A program made the position numbers and the translations under genes. Below the pieces are notes generated by a model, which was not told the DNA's origin, ran no database searches, and saw only the letters and a list, made by a program, of their open reading frames with translations. From NCBI GenBank assembly GCA_020809705.1, contig CP085826.1, positions 3,968,001 to 4,032,000 of the forward strand: 64,000 bases of DNA, given 5' to 3'. Every line of letters starts with the position of its first letter. Position 1 is the stretch's first letter. The stretch is from Calonectria ilicicola. Lineage: Eukaryota; Ascomycota; Sordariomycetes; Hypocreales; Nectriaceae. Below, piece after piece: positions 44,153-56,837 of the stretch.

Positions 44153-45810
44153 TCAAACTCCAGTTTGGTGCATGCCGAGCGGGTGCATATCCTTATTGTA
44201 GGTATCTGGAGGGGCATAAGTATCCTCTGCTTCCCATGAAGACACTCGTGGAGGCTTTGGGCTAGAAAACGATCGTACTGGCACATGATATTGAGCAGTG
44301 CGGCCGAAAAAGTCGGGTGTCCTTCGTCCGTCTTCCGCCGACATGACTGGGGTGAGTGGTGTTATCACGGCGCTGGATTCCCGTGAGAGCATCTCGTAGG
44401 AACGCATGTCCTTAGTCTCCTTCTTAATAATTTCCGTTCGAGCATCAACTGAAACGAACTCCTTCTTGCTTTTTCTGAAAGGAGAAAACAGCAAATCGAA
44501 CCATCCCGTGACCATGGTCCATCGACCCATTAGAAAAAGGAGCCAGATGCCATTCAGCTTTAAAGAGTTAGCAAAACCCGAGTATTGTAACACAGAGACA
44601 CTTACAGCAAGAAGAAGCAATACCGCAGTAACTGTAGCTTCGTTGATTACCAGGTGGCTTGCTTCCTTCAGGCACTTGTCCTTGTCTCCAGAGGCACCAA
44701 TGAGACACAGAACCCAGTCTTCGGCCACCTTTGGATCGTGTGTAACAGACTGAACAACATTGTCTTGAAACACAAAGATGACGGAGAAGAAAATAACATC
44801 AGCAATGATGATGAGAACAATAGCAATGCCTCGCCATTGGAGGGAAATAACACGGCGGACGCGGCGGTATGCCTGACGGGGGGACATGGTCTTGATGCTG
44901 TTGGTATAAGTGGGCAGGCTAGATCCTTCTGAAGAACCATTGTCAGATAGAGCAGCCAAATAAACCTTAATGCAGTAGCCAAAGGTTGCAAAAGTGATGA
45001 TGACAGTTAGACCAGCAAATAGCAAAAGCGGGATCCAAAAATCAGCCAAGCTATTCTCGTGGTTGATGTGGCAGGTCGCACCAAAGCGGAACGAAACGCC
45101 ACTGAAGACGAGAGCGAGAATAAGCGCCAAGATAGGAACACCCCATCCGGCAGCTTGGGCAAATATCATGAAGCTGCGACCGACCAAGACCTGCCAGCAG
45201 ATCTGAAGGTGGAGGGAAAGCGAGCGCAGGAACGCCCACATAACACCGGCCCAACCACCCAATAGAAGAAAGGATCCTGATGCGCCGCAGACCTTGCTGG
45301 TCTTCATGCTATTGGGAGTGATTTTGTTGTAGCATTGGTCCGGTTGGGCAGCTAAAGGTATGACGAATCCAAGCTAATGTCTTGTTAGATCATCTCTGCC
45401 CATGCCTGTCTTCGTCTCGATAGGTAAATCCAAGTTGACTTACATTCATCAACAGCACACCAATAGTAAGGCACATGCTAAGGTAGTGACGGTTTGTCTT
45501 CTCAACCGGTAAACATGCCCAAGATATGAGTAGAAAAGCACAGCATAGCACACTGACAGCCGCTACCCAGTTTGCAACGGTTGTCAATGTCTTGAAGTAG
45601 TCGGGGTAGACCCAATCTGTCATGGGACAGGGCAGACAGCATTGCAACTCCCCCACAGATTGGCAAAGTCGTCCATCAACAACTAATTAGATGTCAGTAC
45701 TCAAGGAACCACCTCAATATCCAAGGTCTCTTACATCCTCCAGTATCACTGTATAATGTGGCATCGTAGAACGGTGAGGGGCACAGGTTGACCCCTGAAA
45801 TGTTGGTCAT
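44153..45810 (-). CDS. Seven-transmembrane G-protein-coupled-receptor-like protein
   Basis: Exons on the minus strand: 45810-45735, 45682-45444, 45373-44606 and 44557-44153, giving 495 residues. A Cys-rich extracellular N-terminus (CPSPF, then LCQSVGELQCCLPCPM) precedes seven hydrophobic segments, e.g. TVANWVAAVSVLCCAFLLIS, MCLTIGVLLMNLGFVIPLAA, FWIPLLLFAGLTVIITFATF and VIFFSVIFV. A long charged loop (MSPRQAYRRVRRVISLQWRG) lies before segment 6, and a Ser/Pro-rich tail lies after segment 7. This layout resembles fungal receptors of the secretin/Frizzled-like or cAMP-receptor-like classes; no PTH11-type CFEM domain is seen. The ligand is unknown. The last intron is only 48 bases, has no stop and is a multiple of three. 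I split it because of the GTAAGT donor, a GCTAAC branch word and an AAAG acceptor, and because removing it makes a clean seventh helix. Confidence 0.83.
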
Positions 45811-46954
45811 GGTGAATCAATTAAGTGGGAACGATTCGACAGTGGCGGTGGGGCGAGCGTCGAGGCGCGTTCGGGCGCCGTTGAAGTTAGCAGCTCTCGA
45901 TATCTCGTTTGCGATCCCGTCTATGATATCCGGATGCAGCGTTGTTATGAAAAAGTGGTTATCGAAAATGGGTTTTATAATTCGAAATCGAGTTGTGTCC
46001 GGGTGTTGATCTGTGACTAAGAAACGAATGGGGTCACAAAGGTGTGGGTGGCCAAGATTGGTTCGGTATAGTGGTGAATTTTTTTTAAGCAGCCGTCGAG
46101 AACTCGTTGATATTGGCGGTGCAGATTTGCGAGTCAACTAGTGAGAGGCAATGGAATACCAGACAGGAGTGTGTGAGAGAGAGTATGGGTGGTGAAGTAT
46201 TATACGAGGATGTCAGAGTACTGTCATCCAAGTCAAGGCAGAATTAGAAGCCCAATATGGGGAAAGACGCAAAGGTACAGAAGTGAAAAGAGAGTTGTAC
46301 AACGAAGACAAGATCACACGCGGGAGGAGGATACCGGGAGATATAAAGCAGTGTGCGTCTGAACAGGTCCGGACGAGCCAGAGCCGGAGCCAGCACCAGC
46401 GGGAGCACTGAGCACCTCCGAGTAGCCAGTGCTCAGTACTGGGTGGAGGCACCGTCCCTCGTCTCGCCACCCCATGTCCGGCTGGAGAGCAGTGAACATC
46501 TTGCAGGTTTCTCGCACCCACTCAGGGCCGTGTGGGACACGAGCAGAGACCTTTGGTCATGGCCATTGCAAGGACCAGGGCCCGGTAGGCAGGGACCAAT
46601 GGGGCCGATATGGCCGGCCAAGGCGTCGCGCAGCCCTGAGCTTCTAACGCTGTAAGCCACCATGGCTTGACGATTGAGTGTCGCCATTGGGGGACGCGGC
46701 CGGCCGGTGATGACAAGAGGGCGCCCATCGGACAGTCGATGCGGACAGTGGGGAGGAGGGGAAAATGCCAAACAGCAGGGATGTGGGGACAGGGGTTAGC
46801 GACCCACCCGCCGCAACGCGCACTTTGGCGGGAAAAGAGCAGGCTTGGCCGCCGGGGATCCAGGGACCAGGGACGATGGGAAGGGGGGAATCTAATGCCA
46901 GGGGAAGGAAGTAGACCCGGAGTGGGCTTTTAGGTGGAGGGCAGAAGGTACAGT

Positions 46955-46988
46955 AGAGGGTGGAGGGTGGAGGGCAGAGGGTGGAGAG
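46955..46988. repeat. Purine-rich GGTGGAGG-type repeat
   Basis: Imperfect tandem copies of GAGGGTGG in a strand-asymmetric GA-rich tract. Confidence 0.75.
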
Positions 46989-47551
46989 GACTTTCTTTCC
47001 TGTGCTAGACCACCACCTTGCTGAAGGGGGTGGTCGACGTCTGTTTCCATCATCACACACTCCCTGTCGTCGGCCTCTCAACCCCAGACCCTAGCCTCGA
47101 GGGCGCCGATGCAGTGAGAGACACAATGAGGTCACAAACCCCGTGGGCTGCTCAACCTGAGCGGCAGGCTCCATCTAGCTGTAGGTATCAGGTCGGCGCC
47201 GAGACAGTAAGCAGCCATTCAGGGCCGTCTCCCGACATTTAGAGATGACATCCCAGTCTGCTCCCGTCCAAACGACACCCACTGGATACGATAAACCAGT
47301 ACGTCAAAAAGAGGCTCATTTCATGCCACCAACCAATACATCGGGTTTAACTTGCCCACTAGAAAGGACAATGCATAGTGACATGCCCGCCGCCCCAAGC
47401 TAACCTGTCCGCGTCGTCAGCGAGGCGGGCTACGTGCCAAGCTTTGTGGGACGGGAGGCCAACTGCATACTCCGTCCCAAGACTTACGTTGACAAGAGAC
47501 GATTGCTCAACTGCAGCCTGCATTCGGTGGAGAGCATGGTCTGTGGCTGAC

Positions 47552-47577
47552 GGTGCCTGTGCCTGTACCTGTGCCTG
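47552..47577. repeat. TGCCTG hexamer repeat
   Basis: Four near-perfect tandem copies (one with A for G), intergenic. Confidence 0.8.
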
Positions 47578-49964
47578 AGTCCTATACCGTATCTGACTGT
47601 ACGTTGCTTGAAATCGCACATGACCCTCAGCGGGCATGCCGCTTCTTGCAGATGGCAGTGTTCTGCCGGTGGGTGGATCGCCGCCCTCTCGGAGACGCCA
47701 CCGCTGTTCTATGTATGGCCGTTGAGAGGGATCCATCCAGTTTCTAAATTCTCTCACAGGGGGGGAATCTCATCAAATCTCATGATTTGAACGCCAGAGC
47801 CGCTGCCCCAAGGCAAGGCTAGCAGAAGGAGATTTTCATTAGAACCAAGGCTGTTGTCAATGTCATCCGGTCATCTCCATGTCCTCCTGGCCACCACGTT
47901 TCACCAGTATGCCTTTGTCCAAGTTTCTCCGCCAGTCCCTTTTGAGCCGTCGCCGATTTCTAGTGATCGGACGGCTTCACCTTGTCAAAGCCGCCGCCGC
48001 CAATTCGTGGTGGTCCCGTTATTGACGCCAGTCAAAGATCCGAGCGGTGGGCCAGAGAAACTAAGCAAGCCGGCTGTCGTCTGAAATTGGTGTTGTGGAA
48101 CGGTCGACGAAATTCACAGAGGAGATAGAGACCTTCGCCCAACCATTGGTTTTGGCCATATATGATAGACTTGTTTAGACCGTTGAAGAAGGGATCTACA
48201 GCGGTCGCGGCATTATCGAGAGAGACTCGTAAGACGAGTTTCGTACATGTGGGAACGGCGATCATAGAGGCTCCGAAGCTGAACTCTGTCCCACTGCCGG
48301 AGCAGGGGCCATGAGCACAGGTATGGTCAAGGCTCAATAAAAAATGGTGGCTGTGGCCGATGATGATAGTTATGCCCTTGATTCACAGATTGCCTCAATT
48401 CATAGCAATTACAACGTTGAGCAGGCTATTGCAAAGAAATGCTAGGGCGGGCGTAAGACGAGAACAAGGACGTTGGCGAGTCACGGGATCCATCTTGCCA
48501 CTGGGTCTCGGTATCGGGCTCCTCCCGCCCCTCTAGGGCTGAGGCGATCCGGTGCCTCTACTTCTCGGCTGATTGCCACCCATTCAACATCCCAAATCCC
48601 TGAGCCGAGAGGGATGGTTGCCCGATTAATTAATTTTTGTTTCGTGCAAACTGTCATCGCCGCGCAGCCATGCCAGTGGGTAAGGCATGCATTACAGAAT
48701 CTGTCATTTTTTTCACGTTCCTTGCTTTTGATCACCGTCCTCGTGTTCGATGCAGCAAGCCAATAGTTTGTCATTGTGCATCCTCAGCAGCGTGACAAGA
48801 GCAAGGAGTGCACCAGCAACCGACTTCTATACGACACTGACAAATTCATCAAGCGCTCGGCCCTCGAATCACGATGAAAAGGCAGTCTCTGTCGTCTCAC
48901 ATCTCGTAGCGGCTCCATTCAGAGCAAACCCTTGTCCAATACCCCAAGAAAACCCCCTGGTCTTCACTACGGGCTAGAAACGCCCATCCCGTTGGTGTTT
49001 AACCCCAAGTGCTATCACACTCGTGGCTCCAGGCCGATGTGGCTGGCTGGCTGGTTTGGCGTGCGCTCTATTCCCGGATGGTCAATTCAGCGCTTGCTCC
49101 AGTGAGATCTGGACAGTGATTGGCGATGCACTCACAGCCAGAGGCTGGCGCGAGTGACAGTAGTTGATATTCGTTGAGGCTGGCTGTCAACATTGGACGG
49201 TGCCGCTCTGTTTTGACCAGTCACACCCGTCCGTCGGCGCTCACCACGGCCGCAAGCCTTTCTCGAGCAGCCATTCGCTCGGGGCCTTCAAGCCTCCTAA
49301 ACGGCCAGAACGCGTTCTCAGGCTGTGAGTGGCCTCTCGGTCCTTTTACCCCGTCATCTCCACAACCATAGCACCCTCGTACCCTCCACGTCCATGCTTA
49401 CCACTATGCGCGGATGCTGGTGCTGGGTACCCTCGGAATCGACAGGAAACAATCCCGGCCCATTTGGGTTCACCAATCCAATGCACATCTGGCCTTGCCA
49501 CTGGAAACCTTCAATCCTTTATTTTACGTCGTGTAGCTGACCCGGATTTCCTGTATGGCATTGGCCCTACACGCCGGCGATCAATCTCCACAGATCCAAT
49601 CAGGGTCGGTACCTCCACTAGCCGTTGCAGCAGTAATTTCGCCGTGCCCAGAACCCGCTGGTCGCGGCCGGCGCACACAATGCTCTGGACCCGTCCAAGG
49701 CTCGACTCGAGCATGGCTTGGGCCATGTGCCGTTAACGCTTCGAGCCAAAAGACAAGTCAGGAGCGAATGCCAGGCGTCGTTTGTGAGCGAAAAAGTAAA
49801 CAAATTACGATCCCACTTTCAACGGTCGTTGGTTGTTGACCGTTGGACGGGGCACGTCGGCTCCGGTCGGCCGCCACCCTCTCTCTCCAATACAACCCTT
49901 GGAAGATTGTCTGTCACTTCTCTACTTTTTCTTGCTATTTCTTGATTACTGGGTGAGAAAGTAA

Positions 49965-50020
49965 TATAAATAAATAAATTGGATATATAATTTTGTTTTA
50001 TTTATCATTATTTATTTATA
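49965..50020. repeat. AT-rich inverted repeat
   Basis: TATAAATAAATAA at 49965-49977 is the exact reverse complement of TTATTTATTTATA at 50008-50020, with a 30-base AT-rich spacer. The surrounding ~95 bases (49961-50055) are much richer in A and T than the flanks. Confidence 0.85.
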
Positions 50021-53000
50021 AATTTTTCAGCGTTAACTTAATATTTTAAGTAGTCAAGTTCTGTGGCACCTGGTCGGAAAATGTCACTGAGGCACAATCT
50101 TTCTTTCAAGGGGTGTGGTTGTACTGTACACTTTTCTTTTTGCTCAAGCCCCTGGACACCAGCTGCCATATGTCACATCAAGGCTCTTCCACATTTGTAA
50201 TAAGCAGCGTCAGTGTCTGATCTGTCGTATCCTGAAGCCCCAGGAACATGACATGATGTTGAAATTTTTCGCCGCAACCAACATGACTGGACTGGGTTTG
50301 GGTCGCACTCATGCACAAGGTTCCTTGCATCCCATCCACACACACACTCTCTCGGGTTTGCACCCATGTGCGCCATCGGTTGACCAGCCCAAACGACTAC
50401 TACCCTCCCTCCCTCCATTACGTCGGACCGGCCAGATTTCGTTGCTTCTTTTTTTCCATCCTCGCCGCAAGCCGTGATGGGAGCAATAGTGTCCTGCTGT
50501 CCCCATTCGTCATGGAGAGGCCTCTGCTCGGCAACGTCAGACGTATTGCACTTCTGCCATGTGTTAAAATAGATGCGTCAGCTGGTGCAACCCAGCCGTA
50601 TGCGCAGCTCATTCGATTCGGAACTTCCTTTTGATTCTTCACGTTGCTCCATTTCGGCAATGGGCCCCGTGCATTGATCGGGGATGAACTCAGCTTCCAG
50701 GTCCAGCATTGCTCTGCCACCTCTCCGCTAAATCCACCACTCTCTCCAGCCCTTCATCCCACCACCTTTCTCTCTCCATCCTTCTCCCCGCACTCAAATC
50801 TGGCTAGAGCTGCTTACTCTCGTCCCGCGAGGTCCGGCATCAACGGGCTCTAAACCACCATTGTAAAAACATGTGATGTCTATCAAGCGTAAAGCCGGTG
50901 CCATGGCGGCCCGCTTCCCGAGCCTACCTTTGGGGATCATCACTCCATCCTTTTCCGTAGACTGCGTTATCTTTGACACTAGAAGCACTTTTGCAACCAA
51001 CGTGTGTTGGGCCGGCTCAGATGTCCTGACTAGGAAGTCCGCGGCACGTCATCGCTATGCAATTTTGCCTCTCGGGTTGGTGGCATCGCGCTCAAGTTGT
51101 CGTAATCAATTGCTTTGCCACCCTTCTTTTCAGCCATGAAAGGTCACTTGAGCGTCAATGTTTATGCAATTGCCTGGACAGTAAACTCGGGTCATGCATT
51201 CCGTTTTTTTTTTCTCTCTGGGGAATGAATATGTCCTTCACGTAAAGCCTGGCAAGCCCCTCACCCAAAGTCCACTATCTGCGAAATGCAATCTTCCATT
51301 CACAGTGAAATATTTATTGTCCTTTTGAAGGGTACCCTGTTTCTAGGATCTTGGCAAGGGTTTGCAATATCAAGAACTAGATAGGGCATTGTTGGTTCGA
51401 TGCTCTCTTCGTCTCGTTAATTTCTGCCAAATTGGTGCACCGAATTCGGTCATGTTACAACAGTCCTGGGTCAATTGTTTAGTGCCAACAGTTCGATTCC
51501 CTTGCCACTCACGGAACCGGGGGTGCTTGTTCGGCCAACTCAAGAATGCCCAAGAACTAACTGACGCGTCGCCTGTTTTGTCCGACCCCGCGATTCACCG
51601 ACGGTAGGGCTAGGAGGGCTGCGGTCGGCTCCGGTTCCATGAGGTGCCAAGACCTGTGGCCAATTACTGGGTCTTCTTTTTTTCTTCTCTTGGAACACAA
51701 TACTGTAGTATCTAGTGCCAAGTTCATCATTGTGTGAGCTGTCAACTTAATAATGCTCTAATTCCTATATAAACCTTTGAGCTATCACAGCAGCGATCCA
51801 GGTTCTATACGGCCTATGAAAGGACTTGGATTGATCTCTAAACTTGAAAGCACACCATACCCTTCTAACACAAATAATATCCGAAGCAGATGAAGAAATA
51901 TTTAGCCATCAATATTCTGCATTCTGCCAATTCAGTAAACGTACGACCCGGAAACCAGGACTGTTGCGCTGTCCGTTCCGCCAATCAGGTCAAGGATTCT
52001 GCAACGCCTTCTCTTACATGCCTTACCACGTGCAATGAGGATGTGCTCAAGGGTTCCTCCTCATGTCTGCACTACTTACCGAACCCGAGCCCCAGGGCGA
52101 AAATTTTACTGAAATCTTCCATCTAGAACTAGAACACCGGCTCCAGGTCTCCAAGATTGGGTTAGCTTTCTAATACGGTTAAATTCATCCATGCCTAGCG
52201 AGTCTCGTTTAGACTCGGGTATCAAAGAACCAAGTTCGCGTGTATGCGCAAAGTTCAAGCCACCGGGGTGGGCTTTTTGGGGTAAGAGCCAGCTCCCAGA
52301 CAGAGCTCGTCAAAATAACAGCGTCCGCGATGCGTCAACTCCGCAATTCCCATGCATCTGCAGTCCGGCTGGTTTCCGCCTCAGGCGTGTTGGGCATGGC
52401 CCAGGGATCAGCCCCCTCGACGGACCCGGGGTTCTAGCTCCATCCGGCGTCAACCCCGAAATGGTTCAACATGGCCTTTTTCGGCTTGATTCGAGCGATT
52501 ATATTTACGATCCTTGCGCAGGTCCCCGCGAGTCCCTGCCGCCGTCGAAAGCCACCTCGCCTCCAACAGCTCGGGAGACTGGGATAAGGTAAGTTGTCAG
52601 TGGTGTCGCATTCCGCCCTGGTCGCTTAGATACTGACAGCCAGCAGGAATAGGCATGAGATATTCGCAATCCATGTCTTGGTAACCAAAACTAACCATTC
52701 CCTGCTCCGTGACTAAGTGTTTCGTACCTAGTTAGCTCTGCCATCCGGGTCCCAGGGAGGTGATTCCGATAATGCTCTAGTACAGCAACAGGGAAGCCCA
52801 ACCCCCCACAATCATTAAAGAACCCATCACCTACATGGTTTCTCTCGGCCATGATCTGCTGCGAGATGCAGCCCTGTAGGAAATGAATCAGCAAGCACGT
52901 ACGCACTCTGCAAGCAAAGGATCCACCCCCGAAGACCGCTATCGCTACGTAGGGCAATGAGAAACAGCTCTTCAATACGCGAGGCCCCGCCGGTGGTGAT

Positions 53001-54666
53001 CAATGATTCTTCTATGGGTATGCGGTACAAGGCTAGCCGGTGAATTGTCGAAATCTGGAAGCTTGATCGGCAACAGAGACCGGTGTGCTGGGAATAGCGT
53101 CGGCGCGGAAGCCAGCCAGCCAGCCAGCTGAGATGGCTAAGACCCATGGACATTTCACTATCAATGCGTGCTACGTGAGCCATCATCGGCGAACAAGCTG
53201 TAAGAGCCGGTTATGTGGGCATTGATCAGCAAGACGGCTGCTGTAGTCTCAATCCCTACTTGCAACGCTGTAACTTCGGTGCTAGGTGCGCCGTACCAAG
53301 GTCAAATCATCGACTGTGCATATACAGTATGAACTAAATGTCTTTGGTAGTTTGAGCCACGGAGGTGAGGCAATAGTTAGCGAAAGGCCCTCTCTTGGAG
53401 GTCCCCATTCCCCCGCGGGTGAATTGAGACAGACCTGCCGTTTCTGAACGGCCCTTCACATCCACTACCTGGCTGGATCTGGGATTTTCTCGGTGGAGCA
53501 GCGCTTATTGACGCCTTTGTCGGCTATTTCTTGTTCGCGTATGCAAACTTCAATCAATGGTGATGCCAGCCCGTCTCGCCTGTCTCCATCACCTCCTCCC
53601 CTGGCTCCGGCTATCTCCCGAATGGGTTACGGGACTGTACCCGACTTTTGAGAAACCCATGTCGTCCCAGCGCCAAGAGGTCGCATTGTCCAAAGGGAAA
53701 CATTCAGGAAACTCTGCTGGGAGTCTGGCAGGAGTTGCGCGGCCTCATACGACGCGAAGGCCCAGCCAGGATGCCGCAAGCCTCGCCGTGGCAATAGGAC
53801 CCCGTGCGGCGGCACAGCACCAGTAAAAAAAGCGCTCGGCCCAGATACGAGTCTCCATTGCGGCACATCTTTCCCTATTAAGTTTGGCTAAGCTCGAGAT
53901 CGTGAAAATCCTTTGAACCGCCGCGATGGGTAGGATTCCAGGGTTGATGAGCCAAGCTTTGGTCTTGGCTTTGGGTCTTGGATCCCAAGTCTCGGATAGG
54001 ATTTTGACGAAGGGATGAATCCGCTGTGACTGGTGTAAGACGTCTCAATGATGGAGCGGTGAAACAATAGAAAAGTCAATAACACTGCGCATAATAGTAG
54101 AAAAATCTTATTGTTCGTCCAGACCCATACTTCCGCTAGCTCGTTTCAAAAGGTGACATCCCACCGGGACAACTTTCCGATTCATTATTGAGGCTACAAT
54201 CCAGCCTCTTGGTCTGATATTGGTCTAGGGTAGTGTACTATACCACATTCTCAACCTCAACAATCCATTCACCGCGCAAGAGAAAAAGAACAAAATCGAC
54301 AAGTTCATCAAAATTCCCTTGGATTGTATTCAGAATATAGACTCAGATTCGTTGCCAAGCATATATCACTTATTGATCATGGCATCCTTTCGACAGTCTC
54401 CACCATAAACTTTGTGGAGTAGTACTACTGTCTACCCCGCTGTCATGAGAATTTTGACTCGTATTCACTCTCATCATATCTCTCATTCTCCTCGCTATCA
54501 CACACCACTCCACCAAAAGCAACCACGTAGCAGCAACAATAAACTTTGAATAGTCAACAAACTAGAAGCTAATCGGCAGCTCCTCCAGCCGCTCTCTCAC
54601 CAAGCGCACCACCTGGTCAGCGCCCATTATACAACAACCCTCTTGCCAGACCACAATCCAGCACCA

Positions 54667-55625
54667 ATGGCTGTGCCTCTCCGGACTTCTTGGCAGCTTA
54701 GAACTATAGAGGGCGAGCCTTCGGCCATAGTTCGGGCCAAGAACATTCAATCCATTGTGCAAGGACCGTCGGATGCCTGGGGCCGTTCCGGTAGGCCACA
54801 ACCGGCTCTCATTTCTGCCGAAGTTTCGCTCGCACAACCGTTTGGATCATCCTCTTCGGGGGATATTGTAGCATCGGATACTGTGCATTACGGGCTACTC
54901 AGCAAAGCTATTCTATCCTCGCTCAAGGATGTAGATGCTCGAGCAACACAGGGAGAAGTCATTTCGCTCCACGGTCTCTTGAACACAATCTGGAAGGATC
55001 TTACTAGCTTCGAGATATCGGGATCAACAGACAACGGCCGTGAAAAGCAGCACTTCTTGAATTTGAGTTTCATCCGCCGCCTGACGGTCTCGGTTTGCCT
55101 GACAAAAGCATCTTTACTTGGAACCGGAGTCTGTCTCACCGCATCTACAGTCTTCGAAAATTCGATCCCCCAGGCAAGAAGCCTGTCCCTGGAGCTCCAA
55201 GAATTGAGAGTGCCTACACTCATTGGAGTAAATGACAACGAAAGATTGGCGAATCAGATCGTCGTGGCAAGCATTCTTGTTGATAAATACGAAAACTATG
55301 AAGACGGCTATGCCCCCCTGGAAACTGCTGTAGTCGATGTAAGCGAAAGGGAAAAACGGGTAAAGGGAGCATTTGAATCGCTAACACTATTGCGCAGACC
55401 ATGGGGAAATCATCGTTCGAGACACTTGAGGCACTCACAACTCATCTTGCGTCTCACATCACAAAGCATGTGCTGTCAAGTGGCATCAGTCCCCCTGACT
55501 CGCAAGGCTGGCAACTTGAGATTGGTCTGGACAAGCCGACGGCGGTACCATTGGCGGACGCTGCCCACGTAGAGCTCAGGACGAGCACTGAGAGTTTTAT
55601 CAAAGAACTACAGAGCACATCGTAG
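54667..55625 (+). CDS. Tandem dihydroneopterin-aldolase (FolB)-domain protein
   Basis: Two exons, 54667-55338 and 55398-55625, giving 299 residues. Two copies of the FolB fold are suggested: the first around residues 30-110 (ALISAEVSLAQPF, then GDIVASDTVHYGLLSKAI), the second from about 130 to the end (LRVPTLIGVNDNERLANQIVVASI, then SSFETLEALTTHLASHI). In folate synthesis dihydroneopterin aldolase splits dihydroneopterin to the hydroxymethyl-pterin. In most ascomycetes this activity is the N-terminal part of trifunctional Fol1, so a free-standing protein with only the aldolase pair is a paralogue or a diverged homologue. The usual catalytic Lys is not obvious to me. The 59-base intron has a GTAAGC donor and GCTAAC branch word and carries no frame shift. 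It is convergent with the DUF3605 gene, 150 bases apart. Confidence 0.82.
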
Positions 55626-55775
55626 TCGATTAAAAGGAGCCAAAGAGGACTCCGTATCCATGTTTTATGGTATTCTATGTGGTGTGTGACTATCCTGACG
55701 AAACTCCTGAATATGCAGCCCACCATACACCTCTTGTCATGACCCTATTGTCCTGTATGCCTGGTCTATAATGAA

Positions 55776-56837
55776 TCATTTAAACACTTCGCACTGGGGG
55801 ATGTCGCCGTTGGTGACGGCGTGGATAAAGTCGGGATCTGGGTTGTACATCATAACGTGGAAATGCTCCACGGCGTTGACTGACTTGAGACCCCGCCAGT
55901 TCTTGAACCAAATAATCTGTTCAAATTAGCAACAAGTTGGTTATATATGGAGGGGTTTTTTTTTTTTTTAACTCACTCGATCATTTGAAACATGGGATCG
56001 GAATGTCCTTGTCACAAAATCGTCAATCGTTTTTCTGCATTCAGGGGTCAAATCGCCCGTGATAGGATTCTCCTCGAGATCAAATTTGGTCCAAACCACG
56101 AGGTGGACAATGTGAGGGTCGATGCCGTAGGGCCAGTCGTTGAAGATAACCTTATAGTCATCCTCAAACTCAAAGGGCGCCCCTCTGGCCTGTATGGGAA
56201 CATTCCATTGCAGACGTTGGTCCAAGACGTAATTGGCCACGCTGCCAAACGTCTTCTTAAGGTTGGAAGTATAGGCAAGGTAGCGTCGCAAATCGGAAGG
56301 GACTCTCCGAAACAGCTCAAGCCGATTGGCTTTTACGATGGCCCGCACCTCATCCCAGGTCGAAGTTTGATATTCTGAGTCTGGGGTGGAAAGTATGGAT
56401 TCGTCCTTGGCGGAGACGTTTCGAAGGTATTCCGGACACTCGGCTTCTCTGGCAGACTCTGGGACATTGACTTGCCAGTATGGCAGAGGCAAGGGCAAAG
56501 GCAAAGGCAAGGGCAAAGCACTTCCAGGCTGACCCCCGATTCCTGGAAACGAGACCCGATCGAAGGCGTGGGATGCGAGGTGAGACGTGGGAGACAGGAT
56601 TTCCGACATTTCGTGTTTGTTCCCCGGAACCCGATTGTAGTTGTACTGTTGTTCCTTGTTATCGTGGTTATCTTGAAAACGACGGCTGGTTCTCTCTTTC
56701 GGTTTCCGACGCACTCGAGACGTTGTCGACACGGCAAGCGGGGAACTGGTGGACGCCTTGCAACGGCTCTGTGACGAGATTTCTTGCAAAGTTGGATCCC
56801 AACCCGTTTGGACTTGTCTCCCTAGGGGGGCAAACAT
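55776..56837 (-). CDS. DUF3605 protein (N-acetylglucosamine-induced protein 1-like)
   Basis: Exons on the minus strand: 56837-55977 and 55916-55776, giving 333 residues from the most upstream ATG. The first ~110 residues are basic and low-complexity and include a repeated Pro-Leu run encoded by a GGCAAAGGCAAG-type repeat at about 56486-56518; the true start may lie further in (for example at MSEILSPTSH). The conserved part starts near TWDEVRAIVKAN and contains SDLRRYLAYTSNLKKTFGS, VLDQRLQWNVP, WPYGIDPHIVHLVVWTKFDL and DLTPECRKTIDDFVTRTF. The second exon completes the family's end with WFKNWRGLKSV, VEHFHVMMYN and the terminal GDIPQCEVFK. These are hallmarks of DUF3605, named after a Candida gene induced by N-acetylglucosamine. 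Its biochemical function is unknown. Confidence 0.88.

Larger units (their letters stand above)
45811..54666. other. Largest gene-free region (8.9 kb)
   Basis: No convincing gene is seen on either strand. Frames are short, overlap in several phases and lack domains. The tract has purine-rich GGTGGAGGG-type repeats (46955-46988), a TGCCTG-type repeat (47552-47577), an isolated AT-rich block with an inverted repeat (49965-50020), and otherwise mixed sequence. From 51.2 to 54.5 kb the sequence could be remnants of old genes or mobile elements, but I cannot identify any. A minus-strand frame at 52691-52975 has two or three Cys and no family match. Confidence 0.45.
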
